From Telopea speciosissima (taxonomy: Eukaryota > Streptophyta > Magnoliopsida > Proteales > Proteaceae), in assembly GCF_018873765.1 (NCBI RefSeq), contig NC_057926.1:47793043-47857042 (forward strand): a DNA stretch of 64,000 nucleotides. Reading direction: 5' to 3'. Within the stretch, counting starts at the first letter, position 1. Each line of letters begins with the position of its first letter. The position numbers and the translations under genes were made by a program. The notes beneath the pieces are model-generated. The model saw nothing but the letters and a program-made list of their open reading frames with translations, ran no database searches and was not told the origin of the DNA. Shown here piece by piece: positions 56,217-64,000 of the stretch.

Positions 56217-59200
56217 ATGGGTTCTCAGGAGGAGGAGAGGTTGCTCTTTGGGATTATAGAGGTCAGCTCGATTTATCTGATTTATTTTAGTCCTTTTGTT
56301 GTTTAAATTTCAGATTTTTCGAGTTAAAACTTTTTGGCTTTGGATTCTATTTGAAAAGAATGATTGGGACTTCAGTGAATCTCAGTTCTGGATTTTATTC
56401 TTTCAATTAACTGAGGATGTTGTTTGTGGGTTGATTCCGAAGGGCCGTTAAGAGGCAGTTAAGGACTATATGGGTATTTCGGTAAAATTTCTGTATAGGG
56501 TCTCACTATAAATATGTAGCGAGGGTACTTTCTCGGCGAGTGGCTGGAACCCTATTCTCCATTGTTAGTGAAACAGATCTTATCTCACCGCGGACGTAGA
56601 CAATCTAGCCGAACCACATAAATCCTTGTGCTCATTGTGTGATTGTTGTTTGCGATTTTCATTCTTTTCTGCATCGCTTTAGGATTCATTTTTCGACAGT
56701 TCTGCCGTGTTTTCACCCAATTCTGTTCTTTCAGGAGTTTCTTTTTGGTGGGTCTGTTTCAGAAATTGTTTATTTTGAAGTACATTGAAGTCCCAGGATC
56801 TGGGTATTCATCTCCTATTGAGAGAAATAGTGATGGACAAGGAAGAAAAGGGGGCCATAGATATATCATATTAGTTTCTCATGTTCTCCTTCACATAGTC
56901 ATTTGTGGTACAAACATGCCACTAGCTTGAACTTTAACTGTACTTTCATTTTCTCAGTATTTTATTACTGGTTCAGATTGAATCAGATATTGAGGCTTTC
57001 CCAACCAAGCCACTGGATTGAATATTTTTGGGTTGCGGTGTTTTTGTCTAATCATGTACTTTTAGATTATTGGAGGCTTGTACATTTACATTTTTTTTTC
57101 ATGGGTGGGTGTAATGGAGTGACAATTTATCCTGTACGATGAGGTGCAAGATCCTTTTCTTTTCCTCTGGTAAGCATGGAAATATCAGGTCATTATGAGC
57201 AAGAATTTGGTGTAGTTTATGAACTTGGAAGCATCAATAATCCTTCAACTTCTTTGTTTGTCCAGGTAGATGAGATTGGTCTGGTATATACAATTTAAGA
57301 ATTTTCCTTCAAAGAACTTCAAAAATTCAGCATCTATTTCAATGCAGCCTCTTTTGCCAAATCCATTTATAACCTCAATCCTGTGACCATCAGAAGTAGG
57401 ATGTTCATGCCACCGTAGACCTGCATTCTTGCATTAGAGTTTCAGATGCTGCTTAATTTTGAGCATTGATGGAATTGTTGGAAACTCCCAAAAATGAAAT
57501 GGTTTCTATGTTTCTTACAGAATTATATGTGTGTTTAATAACTGACATAACCAAGTTACTTGGATTAGTAGTTCAAATTAGTGATTTGTTTAGAGTAAGC
57601 CTGAGGTTCAAAGTCATGATTTCCCATTTCTTTAATCTTTCCTTTTAGCACATTTAACTATGTTGCTTGTGGGATGGTACATAAATTGACTGTAAGGATT
57701 TTGATGACAAATATAAGAGGGAAAACAAAGATTTCTTGAGAGAATCTGACCTCAAACACAAGATTTTTTTATTTCATTTAATCAATGTTGTTTGATTGTT
57801 CACAATATTTGATCACACTGGTTGATTTATATAGTCTAATCAATCATTGAGAATGTTTAAATGGTTGCGAAGTCATAAAGAGTCAAAGCCATTAATCCAT
57901 GTGAATGGAATTACTTTCGACGGTGTACAATTGAGCTGGTGTTAACAGTTAATTAAATTCCCTACTTGGGCATGTTTGAGAAAAGAGATGATGATGACAA
58001 GGCGATTGATGAAGTTTACTTGGAGCAGTGTGCATTTGTTTGGATATAAAAAAGCATACATGGATACACCTATAACTCTTCTTTAGACTACCATAACTCT
58101 TCCATTTCCCTTTGGGACTTTCTTACTCCGTTGAGACGATCCCCCTCCCCTCCCCCCAACCACCCTTCAAAAATAATAATAATAATAATAAAGAGGCAAA
58201 GAAAATCAAAAGGAGAGCTGGTTATGGAGTTTGTTACAACTATACCGTCATGCACTTTTTCTTCTGTGTGCTTCAGAATGGTAGCAGAGGACCATACACA
58301 GGAGATGGGTCAGTTGACATTAATGGGAAGCCTGTGATGAAGCAGAACACTGGGAGCTGGAGAGCATGCCCCTTCATTCTGGGTACTTCTTGTTCATACT
58401 GCATTTGCATATCTGCTAGAGTCCATTATAGATTTGACACTTGGAAAACAAATGCAGGTGCCAGAAGCATTGAGAGTTTTGCAAACTGTGGAATTGGAGC
58501 AAATCTTGTTACTTATCTCACAAACAAACTACATGAAGGAAATGTCTCTGCTGCAAGAAATTTTACCACTTGGTCTGGCACTTGCTCCCTTGCACCTCTA
58601 ATAGGGGCTGTATTAGCAGATTCATACTGTGGAAGATATCGGACAATTGCAGTTTTCTTCATAATATACTTCATTGTAGGTATATATTGGAATTTTGTTC
58701 CTGTTTGGTTAATTTAATTATTAATTCCCATGGGATCTTGATTTCTTGCATAGAATGTATATGATGAACATGAGATTTATAATCCAGAATGAACTCTACC
58801 TGACATCCATCACCTGTGAGCTCAAAAAGTTAAATTAGGCTTGGATGGCTACAGGGAATTAGGTCAAAGTTGTACATTTTTTTTTAACCCGAATATTATC
58901 TGGGACCCAGGTTGGCCCCTAGGATTTTATTAGAAAAATATGTAGGCAAATAGCTGCCTTACCCCAAACCCGAAAGCACTTGAGCTCACTCAAAATAGAC
59001 AAACCACCCAAACCCATAAGGGGATTACCCTTCATATTTTTCTAAAGTTGTACATAATTTAGAAAGAAAGGGAGGAAAGGTTACAAGTCAGAAATCAGTA
59101 CATCCATTGAACTGCTAAAATCTCCATCTTATTCTGAGCCACTCCTATTTTGTCCATGATGGTGGGCCACCAGTTGAAATGTTGGGCCCTATATGATTTG

Positions 59201-62200
59201 TGTGGATTTAAGGTTCATTGAGGCTGATGTACCTCCATTCATCATATAACACATCTTCATTCCCCCCCCCCCCCTCAATTTACTCTTGTCTTCAATGTTC
59301 TTCTCTTTGTATTTTCTAGACAGCTGATTGCATGAACTTCTGTATAGGGAATGGGGACTTTGACCCTGTCAGCTTCAGTTCCTGCATTCAGACCTCCTCC
59401 CTGCGATGGTTCTGTTTGCCCAGCCGCCACTCCAGCTCAATATGCTATTTTCTTTTGCAGTCTATATCTGATTGCTATTGGGATTGGTGGATACACACCT
59501 TGCATCTCGTCCCTTGGGGCAGATCAATTTGATGATACTGATCCAAGAGAGAGAGTGAAGAAAGGATCTTTCTTCAATTGGTATTACTGGTCTACCAATA
59601 TTGGGGCTCTTATATCAAGCAGTTTTCTTGTTTGGATTCAAGACAATGCTGGCTGGGGACTAGGTTTTGGCATTCCTACTCTGTTTATTGGTCTTGCCAT
59701 TGTAATTTTCTTTTCAGTCACACCCTTTTATAGATTTCAGAAACCAGGAGGAAGCCCTCTTACAAGAATGTGCCAGGTTGTGGTTGCATCTATCAGGAAG
59801 TGGAACTTGGAAGTCCCTCAAGACAGTTTTCTGCTCTATGAAGTACCAGACAACACCTCTGCAATTGAGGGGAGCCGGAAGTTGGAGCATAGTGATGAGC
59901 TCAAGTATATCCCTCTTAACCTATGTTGCTTATTCTACTCCTCTCCCAAAAACATAAAAAAAACTCTTCTTAATTCGGTAAAATTTAAAAATCCAAAGTC
60001 ATTAGTTCTAATATGCTATTTGCTTTACATTTTTAGTTTTATAATTCTGCACAATTGTTTATTAACTTGGTCATTGTGGATTTTTCAGGACCCTTGATTG
60101 TACTCTGTTTCTTAATTGAGGAGTTAAATTCTGATTGTTTTCTTTTTCAGCTGTGTTGTTCTGTAGTCTTGCCTTTGTGGGTTCGTAACTTGGATAGGTT
60201 CAAATTTGAGCTTTCCCTCAAAGGTTTGAGAACACATATGATACCAAATGTACTTGCATGTGTTTAGAAGTTATTGACTTGTTGAATTAAAATAGTCATA
60301 AATTAGAAAAGAGAAGCTAGGATTAATTTTATTTAATATGCATAGAGTAAAAGGTTTACACATATATGTATGGATTAATTAAAGAATGGCTAGAAGAGAA
60401 TTTTCAAAGCTAAGCTGTCATTATTGTAATTTAAATTTATCAAATTAAAAGATCTAGACTATGAAAAGCTGCCACAGTAATAGAAAAGATGCAAGCATGG
60501 TTTACAGATAAAACATCACCTAAGCCCTTTTGCCCCTTTAAATTTATGGGGCATATTCTGGGACACCCACGCTCTAATCTTCCCCCTACCCCGCCCCCCC
60601 TGCTCACATCTCCCCTACTGTTAAGTCTCACGGTGAGGCCTGCCCTCTGCATCTCTCTCTCTCGCACACACACACACACACACACAAACAGAGTTATGAG
60701 ATCACATCATCATTAGGCCCTTTATTATAGTGCCACCTCATTATATGGAGGGTTAAAAAATCCAGTTACAAATTCTGTTTGTAACCTGCTTGGTTACAAA
60801 CAGTACAAGCAGACACACCCTTACTTAATTGTTGGTATTAATGCGTATTTAGTGTGCTGTAAATATTTACTGATTTGTTCTAAGCATAAAGACACTTATT
60901 TCCTCCTTCCCTCACCACTCTCCACCCCTGCAATGAGTAGTAACCAAAGAAAAAAAAAGAGGAAGTTGATAAGCTGCCTATGGTTGTCAATTGATGCAAT
61001 CTTGATCGAGATCCAATCTCAGTCCAGTTTTATCATAGAAATTTTGCAAGGGCCTGGTCTAATCTGATTGACATAGCATAAACTTGTTTACCATTACATA
61101 CATTGTTTTAATTAGTTTGTTGTAGAATTTTTTAACACGTGTTTATTTCTCTAATGGGCAAAAAAGACTCTTTCTAGTGTTTTCCTTCTGTTTCTGTCAG
61201 AAGTTTATCTTATAACAAAATGCAGGCCTAGCAGATTCGATAAGATCATAACCAATGGTACAGTATTAATAAATGGATTGGATCATATTTGAATTGGATA
61301 TCTGAATCTTTTTTGGATTTGAATTCGGATCACTAAGGGTTATCAAATTACAAAATTTCCTTATTGGATTCGATTGGGATCAAGTGTGATCCAGTTTAAG
61401 TTTGATCTGTTGACAATCCTAAAGCTGTCCCACCTTGTGAGAACTCAATAATGCTTCTGTTGTATTGACTGTAGAATCATGGAGGTTGGGTCTTGGGGTT
61501 GATACAAGTATACAATGGCGTATATTGAGTGGCTTCGGTAGAACACCCAATTTACTTAGCGAAGTGCAAATCTAATCTCGTAACATCACCTAGTCCCCCC
61601 CCCCCCCCCAAAAAAAAAAAAAAATCTTATCTTTTATTGAATATTTGCCTTGAATGTAATGCTTCAACTCTACAGTGTATGTTGAATATATACTAATAGA
61701 ATATGAAGAATGCTTGAACCAACATTTTGGAAGGTTTTATCTTTTTGAATCTAATGTCTCAATGACACACATTGATTTTTTGTTGCCTGCATGATCTTTA
61801 CAACTTGGTTATTCCACAGGTGCCTTGACAGAGCTGCTGTGGTGTCAGATCTAGATGTTATACAGGGGGATTTCTCCAATCCGTGGAGGCTCTGCACTGT
61901 AACACAGGTGGAAGAACTGAAGATTCTGATACGCATGTTTCCTATTTGGGCTACTGGAATAGTTTTTTTTGCTATTTTTGCTCAGATGTTCACCATGTTT
62001 GTGGAGCAAGGGATGGTCATGGACACGACTGTCGGTTCCTTCACCATTCCTCCAGCATCATTGTTAACATTTGACATAATCAGTGTTATTGTGTGGGTAC
62101 CGGTGTATGACAGACTCCTTGTTCCGCTTGCGAGAAAGTTCACAGATAAGGAAAGAGGATTCTCAGAGTTGCAAAGGATGGGCATCGGCCTCTTCATATC

Positions 62201-62642
62201 AATTCTATCAATGGCTGCTGCTGCAATTGTAGAGATCAAGAGGTTAGAAATTGCAAAATCACATGACTTGATGGAGCATAATGTGGCAGTACCTATGAGT
62301 ATTTTGTGGCAGATACCTCAGTATTTTTTAGTGGGTGCTGCTGAAATATTTACCTGCATTGGACAGCTTGAGTTCTATTATGAACAATCTCCCGATGCCA
62401 TGCGCAGTTTATGTAGTGCTTTGTCACTTCTAGCAACTGCATTAGGGAATTACCTTAGCTCCTTTATTCTGACCATTGTGACAACCATAACAACTAAAGG
62501 TGGAAACCCTGGGTGGATACCCAATAATCTAAATGAAGGGCACCTTGATTACTTCTTTTGGCTCCTAGCAGGTCTTGGCTTCTTGAATCTGATAGCTTAT
62601 GTCTTCTGTGCCACAAGGTACAAATGCAAGAAGGCATCTTAG
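56217..62642 (+). CDS. NPF/PTR family transporter, copy 2, coupling residues lost, 5 exons, 582 aa
   Basis: Exons 56217-56261, 58277-58382, 58458-58675, 59348-59904 and 61820-62642; phases close with no stop or frameshift. It is the tandem paralogue of the gene at 47177. Most helices are almost identical ([60 protein letters not shown]). The helix-1 motif that reads EGCER in copy 1 reads R53-S-I-E56-S57 here, and the following LAYCGIAAN is FANCGIGAN. The helix-4 signature [12 protein letters not shown] reads [12 protein letters not shown], so the conserved Lys is T173. [10 protein letters not shown] has become [10 protein letters not shown]. In this family these residues couple transport to protons, so the protein may be uncoupled, altered in substrate or non-functional. 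Intron 2 is 75 bp, a multiple of three without stops, so its retention would add 25 residues in frame. Confidence 0.88.
56435..56650. repeat. LTR-like insertion in intron 1 of NPF copy 2
   Basis: 'tatagggtctcactataaat', 'accctattctcc' and 'tctcaccgcggacgtag' with 'gccgaaccacataaatcc' resemble the transcribed part of plant Copia LTRs. It is absent from the matching place of copy 1. I could not fix its exact ends. Confidence 0.5.
58383..58457 (+). other. 75-bp stop-free intron (exitron-like)
   Basis: GT-AG intron 2 of NPF copy 2. It is 25 codons long, with no stop in the host frame. The same intron in copy 1 (50250-50325) has one extra A and is 76 bp, so retention there shifts the frame and soon stops. 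Confidence 0.7.
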
Positions 62643-62779
62643 TATCCTCCAAATAGGATGTGTTACTACTGCAGAACAAGCCAAATGCATGTATTGTACA
62701 TATGATTATGCAATTAAAAATTAACATCCAGGTAAAATCTGCAATTATTGTTGTTCACCTTGTCAATGGTTTTGACTGT
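62643..62779. other. 3' flank of NPF copy 2
   Basis: Alignable with the flank of copy 1. No clear AATAAA; the transcript end is not determined. Confidence 0.5.
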
Positions 62780-62784
62780 ATCTT

Positions 62785-63000
62785 TGTTGGGTATATTTTA
62801 TACCCTTTTATATGTTCTAATATAAGTCTACTTGAATAAGGAATCAGGTTGTGGTGGGCCCCTCTGGACATAGCCAATCTAACCTAAAACCTTAATCTTT
62901 CCTATAAATATTAGCTGAGATAGCAACCTATTTATTCCAAACTTGATATGCAGGGTGTACTGCTTTAAGCAACCGTGTGCTTAAATCCAAAACCCTAACA
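62785..63000. mobile_element. Small solo LTR, 216 bp
   Basis: Begins 'tgttgggtatattttatacc' and ends 'caaaaccctaaca', giving the short inverted ends TGTTGGG and CCTAACA. It is flanked by a perfect 5-bp duplication 'atctt' (62780-62784 and 63001-63005). It contains 'tcctataaatatta', a possible LTR TATA. It sits just downstream of NPF copy 2 and could supply a new transcript end. Confidence 0.82.
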
Positions 63001-63005
63001 ATCTT

Positions 63006-64000
63006 TTCCCCACCTCTGGTGTAATTCGACTGTATATATCTCTTTGCTGTCGATTGTTTTTCTTTAGATGCATTAATGCTCAATTATGTTGATTTTTTAA
63101 GATCATTGTAGTACTCTGTATTTTGGAACTCTATAAACAGAATGCCAGTAAAATATGAAATCAGAGGTTGAGTGGTATAAATTTGAAATGATCATCTATA
63201 AACAGAATGCCAGTGAAATAGACTTACATACACTAGTCAGAAGAACATTAAGGCAGTTAAGGCAATTGCCACATGAAGAGTGGGCAAAAAATGGACTCAA
63301 CTTGTTAAGGCATTTTTCAAAATTTACCTTTACTTTTGTAACAATTATTAGTATTCCATCTAGTATTCAAGAGCAGATATGACCCGGATTTCATTTCTAA
63401 AATTCCATCTAACAGGAATGGTCTCTTTCGATTCTAATCTGAATTGGCTAATCCACTTGATCAGGGAATTCTTATAAAAAAGGTTTAAATGCCATGTGTG
63501 AAACCATTAGAAAAGAAAACTATATGCTCCATTAGTTGCAAGTAAAGGGAATGAAGGGAAAGGAAATTAGTTTTAAAAAGAAGGGTGAGGATTCTCTAAC
63601 AAAGCGATGGAGGGAGTGCACCAATGAGGAGCGACGAACCAGTTTCGTTCATAGAGGGATAGAGAGGTCATTTTATATGAGTGAGATAGATGGAGAAAGG
63701 GTTAGTGTATCCTCCGTAGTCACCTCAAAGAACCCTTTTTGTTGGAAATATTCCAAAATATTGGCGAGAGGAATGAGAACTTTTACATCGCTGACAACTG
63801 GTTGAAGATGTCAATCAACTAGATAACTGTACATGGCATCATGAACCTGAAAATATATAAACCTTAGGGGAACAATTGGGCTAGTCATGTCACTTGACAC
63901 GATCCTTAAGACCGTAAGTACCCTCTATGGTGCAACCGAGAGTAGTGTGAAAAGACATACTAATACATATGCCACTTAGCTTAAATAGCCAAAATCAGGT
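63006..64000. other. Intergenic, unassigned
   Basis: Contains a short direct repeat ('tataaacagaatgccagt' at 63133 and 63197). The 89-codon frame at 63536-63805 is Lys/Glu/Ser-rich with no domain, so it is not called. Confidence 0.45.

Larger units (their letters stand above)
55890..62760 (+). repeat. Tandem segmental duplication, unit 2
   Basis: Corresponds to 46860-54300 in the same orientation. Shorter in intron 1 (2.0 against 2.9 kb) and changed by insertions such as the LTR-like block at 56435-56650. Confidence 0.9.

Noticed and set aside
1-64000. CRISPR arrays, operons, prokaryotic-type defence systems
   Set aside because: The window is plant nuclear DNA with spliced genes; no regularly spaced repeats of that kind are present.

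Overview
This window is nuclear DNA from a flowering plant. The genes have several introns with plant-type GT-AG borders. The intergenic DNA is AT-rich and full of plant transposon relics: L1 and RTE LINEs, a tRNA-derived SINE, solo LTRs, MULE- and hAT-like TIR elements and many hairpin MITEs. I cannot fix the species; the gene set is common to angiosperms.

Four protein-coding genes can be reconstructed exon by exon, with every phase closing. (1) A universal stress protein (USP) gene lies on + at 17603-19339: four exons, 165 aa. (2) A glutamate decarboxylase (GAD) gene lies on - at 32894-28468: six exons, 503 aa, with a calmodulin-binding C-terminus and one GC-AG intron. (3, 4) A direct tandem pair of NPF/PTR (peptide-transporter-like) genes lies on +, at 47177-54108 (583 aa) and 56217-62642 (582 aa). 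The first keeps the proton-coupling residues of the family. The second has an intact frame but has lost both the ExxER motif of helix 1 and the lysine of helix 4. This is the most interesting coding signal here. A 49-aa single-helix ORF at 1524-1673 (-) is a weak fifth candidate.

Layout: 1-17.4 kb is a transposon-rich desert with a 1.6-kb fold-back, a SINE, a 5'-truncated L1 and a Pack-MULE carrying a piece of a BCS1-like AAA-ATPase gene between TIRs and a perfect 9-bp target duplication. 17.5-19.4 kb is the USP gene. 19.4-28.4 kb is again repeats, with a 1.2-kb LINE-mobilised retroposon and a second MULE. 28.4-33.0 kb is GAD, whose introns hold a MITE and a pair of direct repeats. 33-46.9 kb is repeats, including a solo LTR nested in a MITE, an RTE reverse-transcriptase relic and a third MULE. 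46.9-62.8 kb is the NPF duplication, and the end holds a small solo LTR and unassigned sequence.

The recurring hidden pattern is a set of insertions only 13-25 nt long, made of little more than an L1-like 3' terminus plus poly(A), each flanked by a 13-17 bp duplication of the target site. At least eight such events can be read in the window. All identifications are by eye from the sequence; no database search was run.
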